This document shows, in pieces, positions 49,790 to 59,274 of a DNA stretch of 64,000 nt. The DNA is from Paenibacillus_AA sp045062745 (GTDB taxonomy: Bacteria; Bacillota; Bacilli; Paenibacillales; NBRC-103111): the NCBI RefSeq assembly GCF_045062745.1, contig NZ_JBJGED010000026.1, forward strand, positions 42,266-106,265, given 5' to 3'. A program made the translations under genes and the position numbers. Positions within the stretch are counted from its first letter, which is position 1. The number at the start of each line of letters is the position of its first letter. The notes under the pieces were generated by a model. That model searched no databases. It was not told where the DNA came from and saw only the letters and a list, made by a program, of their open reading frames with translations.

Positions 49790-51484
49790 ATGAACAAAGC
49801 AAATTCTCCCGACGCGAATGCGAAAAAACATGAATCTCCCCTGGAAAGGAGCTGGTTCAGCTTGCTGAACAAAGCGATGTTAAGAAAGACGTCTACCTTG
49901 CTCGCTGCGGTGATGATCATTTCGATGCTCGTCCCCGTCCTCGCATTCGCTGGACAAGCCTGGTTTAAGGATGTGAAGTTCAACTGGGATGGGACCGTAA
50001 CCGGCGAAGTGTATTTCGATTCCAAGCCGGCAGTAACGGAAAGCGTCTATCTGAATGTGTACTCGAATAACAACTTATTTTACAAGCACTCGGTAAGTAC
50101 GGTGACGTACAACACCTATAGCAATGGGCATTATTACTACAAGTTCGACTTCTCCGTCACGGAAACTACATATAAAGAGATTACTCTACAAACACTCGTG
50201 AACGACGAGGAGTGGGGCGATCCTTTAACAGTGCCTAGGGGCTCCGCTCCCCCGTCAACCGGATGTCCGCCTTACTGCGGTGGCTGGGGTGGAGGTGGCG
50301 GCGGTGGTTCAACCACACCGGGCAGCACGATTGACGTGACGAACGGCACCGTCGACAGCGACACGCTGAAGAAGTCGTTAGCCGACCACACCAACGTAAC
50401 GCTGAACGTCAAAGGCGACAGTGTGCAAATCCCGGCTTCCGCCCTGATCGATGCGATCAAGAAGGAAGGCGCGACGATTACGATCGTGGGAGTGAACGGT
50501 ACATACATCCTCCCGCTGTCGGTTCTGGACCTCGATGCACTGGCCAAGGAGCTCGGCGTCGACGTAAAGGATCTGAAGATTAACGTGAAGATCTCTCTGG
50601 TAACGGGAACGGTAGCCAGCGACATCGCCAAAGCGATCGATGATCTGGATGCCGATTCGGTCACAGACCCGGTTGAGTTCACCCTAACCGCCGAAGGTAA
50701 TGGCAAGACGGTGAACATCGACTCGTTCGGCGACACGTACGTATCCCGCTTGCTGACGCTGAAGAGCAAGCCGACGAAACCGGCAACCGGCGTCGTGTAT
50801 GACCCGGTCAGCCACAAGATCAGCTTCGTCCCAAGCACCACGTCCGAGAAGGACGGGAAGACGATCGCCGAGATCAAGCGGAACTCGAACAGCATCTATA
50901 CGGTGATTGAGCTCGACAAAACGTTCGATGACGTTCAAGGCCACTGGTCGCAATCCTATGTGGATATGCTCGCCAGCAAGCTGATCGTCGACGGTGTAAC
51001 CGACACGAAGTTCGAGCCGGACCGCAGCATTACGCGCGCGGAATTCGCCGCCTTGCTCGTGCGCTCGCTTGGCATCACTACGGTGACGGGAGCGACGTAC
51101 TTCAATGACGTGCCGAAGGGCGAATGGTACACCGACATAGTAGCCGCAGCCGCTCAATCCAAGCTGATCGAGGGCTACGAAGACGGCACGTTCCGTCCGA
51201 ACAACTCGATTACGCGTGAAGAACTCGCCGCGATGGTCGTTCGCGCCCTCCGCTATGCGGGTGTGAACGTCGAAGTGGATTCTGCCAAACAAGCTCAGCT
51301 GCTGTCGGCCTGGAGCGATTCGAACCGAATCATCTGGGGACATAAAGAGGTCGCAGCCGCACTGGAGGCCGGTATCGTGAACGGGATGACCGACACGACG
51401 CTAGGCACCGATCAGAACGCGACCCGCGCCCAATCGGCGACGATGCTGAAGCGGTTTTTGCAAAAAGCGAATTTCATCAACTAA
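49790..51484 (+). CDS. S-layer homology (SLH) domain surface protein
   Basis: 564 residues from the ATG at 49790 behind AAAGGAGGTG, an unusually strong ribosome site. Signal sequence at about 30-65 (TSTLLAAVMIISMLVPVLAFA), a beta-rich domain, a Gly-rich linker with two Cys (CPPYCGGWGGGGGGG), a central domain, and three SLH repeats at the C-terminus (FDDVQGHWSQSYVDMLASK; ATYFNDVPKGEWYTDIVAAA; SAWSDSNRIIWGHKEVAAAL), which anchor proteins to pyruvylated secondary wall polymer. The central part has no recognised function. Monocistronic. Confidence 0.93.
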   Translation: MNKANSPDANAKKHESPLERSWFSLLNKAMLRKTSTLLAAVMIISMLVPVLAFAGQAWFKDVKFNWDGTVTGEVYFDSKPAVTESVYLNVYSNNNLFYKHSVSTVTYNTYSNGHYYYKFDFSVTETTYKEITLQTLVNDEEWGDPLTVPRGSAPPSTGCPPYCGGWGGGGGGGSTTPGSTIDVTNGTVDSDTLKKSLADHTNVTLNVKGDSVQIPASALIDAIKKEGATITIVGVNGTYILPLSVLDLDALAKELGVDVKDLKINVKISLVTGTVASDIAKAIDDLDADSVTDPVEFTLTAEGNGKTVNIDSFGDTYVSRLLTLKSKPTKPATGVVYDPVSHKISFVPSTTSEKDGKTIAEIKRNSNSIYTVIELDKTFDDVQGHWSQSYVDMLASKLIVDGVTDTKFEPDRSITRAEFAALLVRSLGITTVTGATYFNDVPKGEWYTDIVAAAAQSKLIEGYEDGTFRPNNSITREELAAMVVRALRYAGVNVEVDSAKQAQLLSAWSDSNRIIWGHKEVAAALEAGIVNGMTDTTLGTDQNATRAQSATMLKRFLQKANFIN

Positions 51485-51519
51485 CCCTTGAAGGAATCGC
51501 GATAGAGCCATAAACGAGG

Positions 51520-51562
51520 AACTTGCCCAGGTTGGCTTCGGCTGACAGGGGCAAGTTTTTTT
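51520..51562 (+). terminator. Terminator of the SLH gene
   Basis: AACTTGCCC (51520-51528) pairs with GGGCAAGTT (51549-51557) around a 20-nt loop that forms its own small stem, then seven T. Confidence 0.88.
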
Positions 51563-51661
51563 ATGCGGGCTATTTCGTTTTGTTGTAGACAGGGGCGGCG
51601 GCAAGGATCATAATGAGGGGAGATACAGGTTCAATACAAGGTTGATCTAGGAGGCGCGTGC

Positions 51662-54600
51662 ATGGAGCATGTGAAGCGAAGATCCACGTATTACACGGAA
51701 GCGAAGGTCAGGGCGGCAAGAGCCAATGTGCAGAAGTACGATTGGGCGGGTGCAGCGCGCGATAAGGCTGTTGCTTATGCGGAGCGGATCGTAGAGAAGG
51801 GGATGGATTACGTCTGGGAGCTCGTACCCTCTCAGCAGCTGCCGCGCAGCTATCAAACGAACCAAATCCTCGGCAATCTCAGTCCGCTGTCCGACGCGCC
51901 GCCGAGCGATAACCCGCTGAATAAGCTGGGCAACTATCCGTGGAAAGCCGATCCGCTGAGCGTGCCATGGAAGCTGACCGACCCGACAAGCGGGTATTCG
52001 TTCCCGACGAACGATTTTGGCGCCTACTACCGAAGCGGCTTGGATGCAAAAGGGGAATTCGATCCGGGCCTCGCGGACCGCACGCTTCTCGTCAATACGC
52101 TGTATCCGGAAAAAGGGGAGCAGTGGGGCGTCGATGACGGCTTCGGCTGGGTGGATCCGGTGAGCGGCTATCGGTATACGTTCATTGCGTATTACACGCA
52201 TTGGTTCCTCTGGTTCGGGGCGGAGGCGATCATTCTCCGCAGCCTTATCGCCTTGCGGGATGCTTACCTGTTTACAGGGGAGGCCAAGTATGCCCGGTTC
52301 GGAGCGGTCCTGCTCGACCGTCTCGCCGATATTTATCCGACCATGGACGTTTCCCGTCATGATGCCAAAGTGTACTTGAACTCGCATGGAGGCTCGGGCC
52401 GGGGCAAGACGGTAGGCTGCATCTGGGAGACGAGTACCGCGAAGACCCTCGTCAGTGCCTATGACGCGTTCTTCCCAGCCCTCGAGGATCCGGAGCTGAT
52501 CCGCTTCTTGCAGCAGAAGAGTGAACGGTACGGACTGTCCCCGAAGTTTTCGGCTTCGCTGATCGCGGCCAACATGGAGAACGGCCTGCTCCGCGAGACG
52601 TACGAAGGGTTCCGCGCGGCGGACATCCGCGGGAACAACGGCTTCCATCAGAGTGCGCTCGCCTTCGCAGCCGTCGTGCTTGACTCGGACCCGGAGACGA
52701 AGCAGTGGCTCGACTTCACGTTCCAGGCCGGCGGCTACGAGCGCAATCCGGACCGGCTGACAGGCGGCAACGTGTGGAACACCCTCGTTAACGATGTGGA
52801 CCGGGACGGTCACGGCGATGAGGCGGCCCCCGGGTACAATCGGCTCTGGCTCAGCACATACCTCCAAGTCGCCGACGTGCTGGAAGGGTACGACCGGTAC
52901 CCGGATGCGGATCTGTACGAGCATGTGAAGTTTCGCAAAATGTTCCATAGCGTCTACCCCGTCACGATGTTGGGACGCGACACGGCGCAGATCGGGGACA
53001 CCGGCAAGACCGGCAACCCGGGCACGCTTTTGAATCTGGAGGAATCGGTGCTCGCGTTCCGAAAGTACGGCGATCCGGTGTTCGCGCAGATCGCCTATAC
53101 GCTTAACGGGAACAGCGCGTCCGGCTTGCACAGCTCGATCTTCACCGACGAACCGGAGCGGATTGCGGCCGACATTGAGCAGGCGGTGGCGCTACATGGG
53201 CGTTTCGAGCTCGGCGGCACGAACTTGACCGGCTACGGCTTTGCAGCGCTGCGCGACGGTGAGGCGGCCGCAGGCACGCTCCGCGACGTGTGGCTGTATT
53301 ACGGCCGCAACGGCGGCCATGGCCATCGGGATACGCTGAACATCGGCCTGCATGCGTACGGACTCGATTTGCTCCCTGATCTCGGGTATCCCGAGCAGGC
53401 GAATGCGATGGACCGGCACCGCAAGGAGTGGGTGCTGAACGTCATCAGCCATAACACCGTCCTCGTAGACCGGGAGAAGACGAAGCTGCACGTCGTTGGC
53501 CGGCCGAATCATTACGACTCCGGCGGGCTCGTCCAGCTCATCGATGTGGAAGCCCCGCATGTGTATCCGCAGACCGACCAGTATCGGCGTACGACGGCAA
53601 TGATCCGCGTCGATGCCGAGCGGTTCTATGCCGTCGACTTGTTCCGGGTGCGCGGCGGAACGGAGCACCACTTCAGCTTCCATAGCGCGGAAGGGACGGT
53701 CGCGACGGAAGGACTGACGCTTGAGGCTCAGAACGGAGGCACGTATGCGGGACCCGATATCGCCTTCGGGGTCAAGCCGGAGTGGGACGGCGACAATGCG
53801 CCCGCGGCGGAGTACAACGGGTCCGGCTTCCACTGGTTGAGGAACGTGGAACGGGCAATCGGACCGGAGGGCCCGTTCAGCGTCGATTGGAACGTCCGCG
53901 ACACGTGGGACGTATACGGCCGCGGGTCCGGAGCCGACACCGATGTACATCTGCGGCTCACGATGCTGAACGCGGTCGACGAGGTCGCCCTCGCCGACGG
54001 GGTGCCGCCCCGGAACAAGCTGGGCAACCCGGCCGAGCTTCGCTATATGATTGCTCATCGCGACGGACGAGGGAAGTCGCTGGACAGCTTGTTCGTGTCC
54101 GTCCTGGAGCCGTATCGCGTTGATCGGCACATTCGCTCCATCGAGACGGTTTCGGTCACAACGGACGGCATGCCTGTGCCGGAGCAAGAAGCCCGCGCGA
54201 TCCGGGTGCAGCTCGCAAACGGTCGAACGGATTATATTGTATACGCCCGGAACCAGGAAGCCGGCTATATGGTGGACGGCCGGATCGCGTTCAGCGGCTT
54301 TTTCGGCCTGTATGCCGAGCAGGATGGACGGGTCGTGCACCGTTATGTTCATGACGGTACGGTGATTGGTCCGGCCCATGATAGTCGGGCAACAGGTCCG
54401 GGGCGGGTGGAAGGGGCTGTCGTCGATTTTACGAAGGAGATGTCCGCGCACAACTATGTCGACGTCCGCTTCGACACAACCGTTACCAGTCTCGAGCCCC
54501 TTCAGCGGGCGATGATCTACATCGAGCATGCTGAGAACCGCAATGCGGTCTACACGATCCGGGGCGCCGAAGCGCTGGAAGATGCCGGCACATACCGCCT

Positions 54601-54730
54601 CGATCTCGGCGATGTGACGCTTATCCACCGGTACAAGAACAATGCGGACCCGGCGGAAGGCTATGTGTACGACGTTGCCGCCGGTGCCAAGTTCTACATT
54701 CCTTTGTCGCCATCTTTCACTTCCGTGTGA
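51662..54730 (+). CDS. Heparinase II/III-like polysaccharide lyase, intracellular
   Basis: 1022 residues, no signal peptide. The first about 500 residues are an alpha/alpha-toroid domain (YTHWFLWFGAEAIILRSLIALRDAYLFTG; NNGFHQSALAFAAVVLD), then the heparinase II/III C-terminal beta-sandwich with the hallmark GGHGHRDTLNIGLHAYGLDLLPDLGYP near residue 550 and HNTVLVDREK. Such enzymes cleave uronic-acid-containing oligosaccharides by beta-elimination. The length is larger than usual for the family, with about 200 extra C-terminal residues. Monocistronic with AGGAGG 8 bases before the ATG. Not close to the importer at 23-27 kb, but could act on its cargo. Confidence 0.88.
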   Translation: MEHVKRRSTYYTEAKVRAARANVQKYDWAGAARDKAVAYAERIVEKGMDYVWELVPSQQLPRSYQTNQILGNLSPLSDAPPSDNPLNKLGNYPWKADPLSVPWKLTDPTSGYSFPTNDFGAYYRSGLDAKGEFDPGLADRTLLVNTLYPEKGEQWGVDDGFGWVDPVSGYRYTFIAYYTHWFLWFGAEAIILRSLIALRDAYLFTGEAKYARFGAVLLDRLADIYPTMDVSRHDAKVYLNSHGGSGRGKTVGCIWETSTAKTLVSAYDAFFPALEDPELIRFLQQKSERYGLSPKFSASLIAANMENGLLRETYEGFRAADIRGNNGFHQSALAFAAVVLDSDPETKQWLDFTFQAGGYERNPDRLTGGNVWNTLVNDVDRDGHGDEAAPGYNRLWLSTYLQVADVLEGYDRYPDADLYEHVKFRKMFHSVYPVTMLGRDTAQIGDTGKTGNPGTLLNLEESVLAFRKYGDPVFAQIAYTLNGNSASGLHSSIFTDEPERIAADIEQAVALHGRFELGGTNLTGYGFAALRDGEAAAGTLRDVWLYYGRNGGHGHRDTLNIGLHAYGLDLLPDLGYPEQANAMDRHRKEWVLNVISHNTVLVDREKTKLHVVGRPNHYDSGGLVQLIDVEAPHVYPQTDQYRRTTAMIRVDAERFYAVDLFRVRGGTEHHFSFHSAEGTVATEGLTLEAQNGGTYAGPDIAFGVKPEWDGDNAPAAEYNGSGFHWLRNVERAIGPEGPFSVDWNVRDTWDVYGRGSGADTDVHLRLTMLNAVDEVALADGVPPRNKLGNPAELRYMIAHRDGRGKSLDSLFVSVLEPYRVDRHIRSIETVSVTTDGMPVPEQEARAIRVQLANGRTDYIVYARNQEAGYMVDGRIAFSGFFGLYAEQDGRVVHRYVHDGTVIGPAHDSRATGPGRVEGAVVDFTKEMSAHNYVDVRFDTTVTSLEPLQRAMIYIEHAENRNAVYTIRGAEALEDAGTYRLDLGDVTLIHRYKNNADPAEGYVYDVAAGAKFYIPLSPSFTSV

Positions 54731-54765
54731 TCTAGCCGCATCAGTAGCCGAATGCGGGCGGGTGT

Positions 54766-54773
54766 CATACTAT
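54766..54773 (+). promoter_or_regulatory. Possible SigE/SigK -10 element of tgl
   Basis: CATACTAT lies 42 bp before the tgl start and fits the CATAnnnT -10 of mother-cell sporulation sigma factors. The -35 part is not clear. In Bacillus subtilis tgl is made under SigK, which supports the guess. Confidence 0.35.
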
Positions 54774-54815
54774 GGGTAGTAGCACCACTACACCGCATGG
54801 AAGGCTGGTTGTACG

Positions 54816-55685
54816 ATGATCCTTATTGCCGGAGCCCCGGCTCCGATCGATACTTCATCCCTGTCGGTAACGGAGAAAGTGATATTGGAGGAGAAGCAGC
54901 GTTCTCCGGTTACGTATCAATATGCTTCACCTGAAGAGCTTCTGTTCGAGCTCCGGCTTCGAACCGCGACGGTGCGGGCGGCGCTTGACCTGGGCCGGAG
55001 CGGGGCCGTCTTCGCCACATTGCGCAAATCGAAGGCGAACCCGAAGTACTGGATCCGCACGCCGATGGGCGGCTTCCAGCAACGGCCGGGTGTTGCTTCC
55101 TCGGACGCGATTCGCGATATTTTCATCAATGGCCGCATGTACGGGTTCGAATGCGCCTCGGCGGTCGTCATCATTATTTACAAAGGGGTTCTCGATATGC
55201 TCGGCGACGCCATATTCAGCCGACATTTCAACAACCTGCTCCTCATGACTACGAACGCCGACCGGAATTTGGGGCTAAGGACGATTAAAACGAGTACGGA
55301 GATGTACCCCGGGGATGTGCTCTATTTCAGTAACCCGGACTACAACCGGGAGACGCCCGAGTGGAGCGGAGAGAATGTCATTCTGGTCGGACCGAACGCG
55401 TACTTCGGTCACGGGATCGGCGTCAAGCCGGGGGAGGGCATTATAGCTGACCTGAACCGGCTTCGCCGCCGTTGGGCGCTTCGCTCCGCTTACCTGATGG
55501 ACCAGACGACGTTCCCGAATTTCAGCTATCTGTACAATTTGTCGATCAGCAATCCGGCGGCGTCGTTCTATCACCGGTCCGATGCGAAACCGCTCGCTGC
55601 TGCTGCGGGTGCGGAGGGCGCAGCCGGTCCAGTCATTCGGATTCGTGCGCAGGCGAGCCCGGATTCGGCCGTTCCTTTCTCGTAA
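54816..55685 (+). CDS. tgl: Spore coat protein-glutamine gamma-glutamyltransferase
   Basis: 289 residues. The Bacillus transglutaminase pattern is clear along the chain: catalytic Cys C113 in GFECASAVVIIIY, acid E186 in WSGENVIL and His H199 in YFGHGIG match C116, E187 and H200 of the Bacillus subtilis enzyme (about 245 residues). It cross-links spore coat proteins through glutamyl-lysine bonds. The C-terminal about 40 residues (Ala/Ser-rich) are an extension absent from the short Bacillus form. Own terminator at 55702. Confidence 0.93.
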   Translation: MILIAGAPAPIDTSSLSVTEKVILEEKQRSPVTYQYASPEELLFELRLRTATVRAALDLGRSGAVFATLRKSKANPKYWIRTPMGGFQQRPGVASSDAIRDIFINGRMYGFECASAVVIIIYKGVLDMLGDAIFSRHFNNLLLMTTNADRNLGLRTIKTSTEMYPGDVLYFSNPDYNRETPEWSGENVILVGPNAYFGHGIGVKPGEGIIADLNRLRRRWALRSAYLMDQTTFPNFSYLYNLSISNPAASFYHRSDAKPLAAAAGAEGAAGPVIRIRAQASPDSAVPFS

Positions 55686-55701
55686 TACCCGCCTCTGCCT
55701 A

Positions 55702-55737
55702 AGCCGTATGCTCTTGAGGGAGCATGCGGCTATTTTC
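55702..55737 (+). terminator. Terminator of tgl
   Basis: A 12-bp stem with one mismatch or G-U pair (55702-55713 with 55720-55731), then ATTTTCTT. Confidence 0.82.
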
Positions 55738-55799
55738 TTATCGATGCACCGGAAAAATCGTTATACCGAATTTTCACCTGTACAGGTATTGCAACTCTG

Positions 55800-56741
55800 A
55801 TGTATGTTCGTAGCACTGAGGCTGAGAACGGGGGATGGACATTGGAGACACCGCATTGGGACGATAAAATCGGGTATTTGGAAAAAACGCGCGGGCTATT
55901 GTTCAATTCGGACTACTGGTCCTTTCTGGTGGGTCACGTATGGAGGCTGGGCGGAAGACCGATCGAGGTGGTGGATTTCGGCTGCGGGTACGGGGATGTC
56001 GGACTAAAGCTTCTTCCCCTGCTGGCCGAAGGCTCCCGCTACATTGGGATTGATAAAGGTCCGCTGCTGATCGAGAAGGCGAGGGAGCGGTTTGGCGGGC
56101 TGCCTTATCGATCCGAGTTCCAACTAGCCGATCTGGACGAGCTGCAGGGACAGAGCGAAGCCGACGTTGCCATTTGCCAGGCGGTGCTGCTCCATATGCC
56201 GGAACCGCTGAACGTGCTGCGCACGATGATGAGCTTCGTCAAACCGGGAGGACTGGTAATCTGCATCGAGCCGCACTGGAATTCAAGCATGGCGAATTTG
56301 TACTATGAGGGTTTGGAACCGACGAATACATTCGCCTTAGGTATTTTACAAAAGCTCTATCACCTCGATAAAACCCGTACCGGCAAAGACGGCAATATCG
56401 GCGTTAAGTTATCTGTGTACATGAGCGGGATAGGACTGGTTGGGGTGGAGTGCCGAGTAAGCGACCGGGTCAACTACTTGCATTCCCGTTTGCCGGATGG
56501 GGATCGGGCGGACTTGTATGCCTCCTTATCCGAGGACGGCCTCGGCCGGGTGGTCGCGGATAAAGAGTTGTACGTGTCCGGCCTTGTGGAGCGTGGGTTA
56601 ACGCTGGAGGAGGCGGAGCAGCTGTACCGCTCGGAGAAAAGCATGACCGAGTATTTTCGGGTGCAAGGGGTGTCCCTTTCCGCTTTGTTTGCCCCGACGA
56701 TGATGATTACATACGGCACGGTGCCGGAGTCGAGAGGATGA
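55800..56741 (+). CDS. SAM-dependent methyltransferase
   Basis: 313 residues. Class I Rossmann methyltransferase: motif I VVDFGCGYGDVG (about 57-68), acidic residue in YIGIDKGP, motif IV-like ICQAVLLHMPEP and KPGGLVICIEPHW. The C-terminal about 110 residues are an extra domain. Substrate unknown. Its stop overlaps the acetyltransferase start (ATGA), so the two are translated together. Confidence 0.88.
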   Translation: MYVRSTEAENGGWTLETPHWDDKIGYLEKTRGLLFNSDYWSFLVGHVWRLGGRPIEVVDFGCGYGDVGLKLLPLLAEGSRYIGIDKGPLLIEKARERFGGLPYRSEFQLADLDELQGQSEADVAICQAVLLHMPEPLNVLRTMMSFVKPGGLVICIEPHWNSSMANLYYEGLEPTNTFALGILQKLYHLDKTRTGKDGNIGVKLSVYMSGIGLVGVECRVSDRVNYLHSRLPDGDRADLYASLSEDGLGRVVADKELYVSGLVERGLTLEEAEQLYRSEKSMTEYFRVQGVSLSALFAPTMMITYGTVPESRG

Positions 56742-57271
56742 GGCAAATGGGAAACATGACGCTTGAGCTTGCGGCGTTCGAGGAGAAAACGGTGATGCGG
56801 CAGCTGTTGTCGTTGTACAAATATGATTTTACCGACTACTTGCCTGACGATATTAATGAGCACGGCCTGTTCGAATACAAATACTTGGACCATTACTGGA
56901 CCGAAACAGGCCGGTTTCCGTTCTTCCTTAGAGTGGACGGCCGGCTGGCTGGACTTGCATTGGTGAGACGGTTCGAGAGCGGGGATCAACCATACGCTTA
57001 TGACATGGCTGAATTTTTCGTTATGCGCAAGTATCGCCGAAGCGGGCTGGGGCGCTCAGCAGCCGTTGAGCTGTTCGATCGATTTCCTGGGCGATGGACC
57101 GTGCGGCAAGTGGAAACGAATGTACCCTCCCAAGCGTTCTGGCGGAACGTGATTCGCAGTTATACGGGAGGGAGCTATGAGGAGATTCGGAGGGAGGATT
57201 GGGACGGACCGATCCAAACCTTCGTCAGCGGAGGGAGGAGTGCCGATGGAGCTGATCCGGCGCGGACTTAG
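56738..57271 (+). CDS. GNAT-family acetyltransferase
   Basis: 177 residues. Acetyl-CoA binding motif A is RKYRRSGLGRSAA (about 94-106), preceded by the beta-4 strand AEFFVM; NVPSQAFWRNV is motif B. The acceptor is unknown. Coupled to the methyltransferase upstream; the acetyltransferase remnant overlaps its 3' end. Confidence 0.88.
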   Translation: MRQMGNMTLELAAFEEKTVMRQLLSLYKYDFTDYLPDDINEHGLFEYKYLDHYWTETGRFPFFLRVDGRLAGLALVRRFESGDQPYAYDMAEFFVMRKYRRSGLGRSAAVELFDRFPGRWTVRQVETNVPSQAFWRNVIRSYTGGSYEEIRREDWDGPIQTFVSGGRSADGADPART

Positions 57272-57380
57272 CTTTCCTGAAGACCGGGAAGTCGTGTTGG
57301 ACTTCCACTGCGAGGTCAATTATGCATGCGACAGCGAGTGGGCGAGGAGGACCGATTATGCCGTCTATAGGCAAAAATGA
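57246..57380 (+). pseudogene. N-terminal fragment of a second GNAT acetyltransferase
   Basis: 44 codons from the ATG at 57246, with GGAGGGAGGAG upstream. The peptide MELIRRGLSFPEDREVVLDF followed by HCEVNYACDSEW looks like the start of a longer GNAT protein (a pattern I know from memory), but the frame stops at 57378 and no acetyl-CoA site follows before the convergent gene. Probably the leftover of a deleted gene; a genuine short peptide is the alternative. Confidence 0.55.
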
Positions 57381-57406
57381 CGATCCACCTCGCAACCCGA
57401 ACCGTG

Positions 57407-58753
57407 CTAACGGCTCGCACGTCTAGGAACTGGCGGTGCTGAACGGATCATATCCTTGCGCCGATAAATGCTCATCATGAGGCCGAGCGCCGCCATTTCC
57501 GCTACGGTGTTCACCCCGCCGAATCCTAGGAGCGGCAACTGGATCGTCATGAGGGGCACCCATCCGAGCGTCATCGCCATCGACCAGGCGAACTTCATGC
57601 CCAGCCAAGCGCCGAATCCGGTCAGGATGGTTTGGCCGTAAGGGTCCGCTACCAGCTTGGCCGCCCGGGCGATGCGTTGCAGCAGCAAGGCTGCCGCGAG
57701 GAAGACCGCGATTCCGCCCAACCAGCCGAAGACGGCGATGAGATACGGGTACAGCATGTCCGAGTGGAGGCCCGGCAGCCGGGAAGCGGCCTGTACTCCG
57801 ATTCCATGCCCCAACCATCCAGCCTCGCGGATGATTGAGAGCGATTGGACGATCATATACCCCGCCCCTTGCGAATCGGCATAAGGGTCGACGTAGCTAC
57901 TCCATCGCATCTGCAGATACGAGTTATCTCGTAGCAGGAAGATCGAGCCTAGCAGCCCCAACATATGCACGATAGGAATTCCGATACGAACCGCTCGGGA
58001 GACGTAAATCCTGGCGAACAGCAGGTAGGCGACCGCTACGTACATCAAATTGCTAATGAAGTCCGGAGCCAAAAGGGTGATGAAGAACGGCGGCAGCACA
58101 TAAGAGATCCACAGCTTCCACCAGGCCATAGAAGTGCCGTGCCGAACCAAGATCCCGCTAAGGGCGACGATCAGTACATATGGGCTTAGCGCGATGATAT
58201 CCAGCCTCAGGCCGAACATATCCAGATACCGCCGGGAGCCGTTGACCTCGAGTCCCGTCAAGCAAGTAACCAGCATCAGCGCGATCATCCCCCAGAAGAT
58301 CGGGACGGAGTAACGCGATAGCTTGCGGTAATCGATCCATCGGATCGCCAGGAGCATGAACAATCCCAAGCCCCAATAGATCGCCTTTTTCTCGAAAAGG
58401 TGGAACGGGTACAAGTGGGACAGAGCCATCTGGGACCGATCGGCCGAATACATCAGCACGAGCGAAAATCCGATGATCAGCCCGAGCAGCATGACCAGGC
58501 TCCAATCGGTCTTCGGGCGGTGGATCCGATTCAGGCGCGCTCCGGCTTCCGCTGGATCGCCCATGTGCTGCACGGCCTTGCGCAGGGCGTCTTCGCGCTC
58601 GATCTCGGGTGAATGGGCCATCATCTCGTCTGCCAGCTCCTCCACATGCCCGGCCAGCTCTTCCCTGATGTCCCTGTGCAGCTCCACGGCTTTGATCCTC
58701 GCGCACACGTCGCGTATGTATTGTTGCACAAGGGGATGAATATCCCTGACCAT
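57407..58753 (-). CDS. FtsW/RodA/SpoVE-family membrane protein with N-terminal permease-prefix domain
   Basis: 448 residues from the ATG at 58753. Residues about 1-85 form a small helical prefix domain (VQQYIRDVCARIKAVELHRDIREELAGHVEELADEMM, then AVQHMGDPAEAGARLNRIH), as found in membrane proteins paired with PadR regulators. The remainder is a SEDS polymerase-like domain with about ten helices (LLAIRWIDYRKLSRYSVPIFWG; GAGYMIVQSLSIIREAGWLGHG; LYPYLIAVFGWLGG; FGGVNTVAEMAALGLMMSI). SEDS proteins polymerise glycan strands with a class B PBP; none is adjacent. The start overlaps the PadR stop (TAATG). Confidence 0.9.
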   Translation of the reverse strand: MVRDIHPLVQQYIRDVCARIKAVELHRDIREELAGHVEELADEMMAHSPEIEREDALRKAVQHMGDPAEAGARLNRIHRPKTDWSLVMLLGLIIGFSLVLMYSADRSQMALSHLYPFHLFEKKAIYWGLGLFMLLAIRWIDYRKLSRYSVPIFWGMIALMLVTCLTGLEVNGSRRYLDMFGLRLDIIALSPYVLIVALSGILVRHGTSMAWWKLWISYVLPPFFITLLAPDFISNLMYVAVAYLLFARIYVSRAVRIGIPIVHMLGLLGSIFLLRDNSYLQMRWSSYVDPYADSQGAGYMIVQSLSIIREAGWLGHGIGVQAASRLPGLHSDMLYPYLIAVFGWLGGIAVFLAAALLLQRIARAAKLVADPYGQTILTGFGAWLGMKFAWSMAMTLGWVPLMTIQLPLLGFGGVNTVAEMAALGLMMSIYRRKDMIRSAPPVPRRASR

Positions 58754-59088
58754 TAGACCGCCCCTCCTTCGCCCAGCACTTGATTCACGGCCCGGCTGAA
58801 GCGGGTCCACTCCTGCTTTTTCTCCCCGAGCTTACGCCGCCCAAGCTCCGTAATGACGTAATACTTCCGCTTGCGGCCTTCGACCTCGCTCCAGTACGTC
58901 TCCACCTCACGGTCCGACTCCAAAGCATGCAAAATCGGATACAGCGTCCCCTCCTTCATCAGGAACAGCCCGCTCGACAGCCGTTCGAGTTCTTTCGCGA
59001 TTTCGTATCCATACATCGGTTTGCGGTCGAGCAGACTGAGGATCAGGATCACGGTGCTTCCTTTCATCAGCTCTTTGTTCACACGCAT
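58753..59088 (-). CDS. PadR-family transcriptional regulator
   Basis: 111 residues, the short PadR type: N-terminal winged helix (STVILILSLLDRKPMYGYEIAKELE; EGTLYPILHALE; YYVITELGRRKL). AAAGGAG lies 9 bases before the ATG. Co-translated with the FtsW-like gene by a TAATG overlap, so it probably represses its own operon in response to envelope-active compounds. Confidence 0.93.
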   Translation of the reverse strand: MRVNKELMKGSTVILILSLLDRKPMYGYEIAKELERLSSGLFLMKEGTLYPILHALESDREVETYWSEVEGRKRKYYVITELGRRKLGEKKQEWTRFSRAVNQVLGEGGAV

Positions 59089-59274
59089 ATGATTCAGCTC
59101 CTTTCTAGGGGTGATCTTTCACACCAAAGACACATTGAATTCAGATGCATCGTATATCTATGTATAAGAGTACAAGATTGTTCACCCGATTGCAATCCTT
59201 GACTTCGTGAGCTGCTTCCTCCTACTGAAGGAGAAATATGGTACGATGAAGGAAGTACGGGAGGAGGAAACCGA

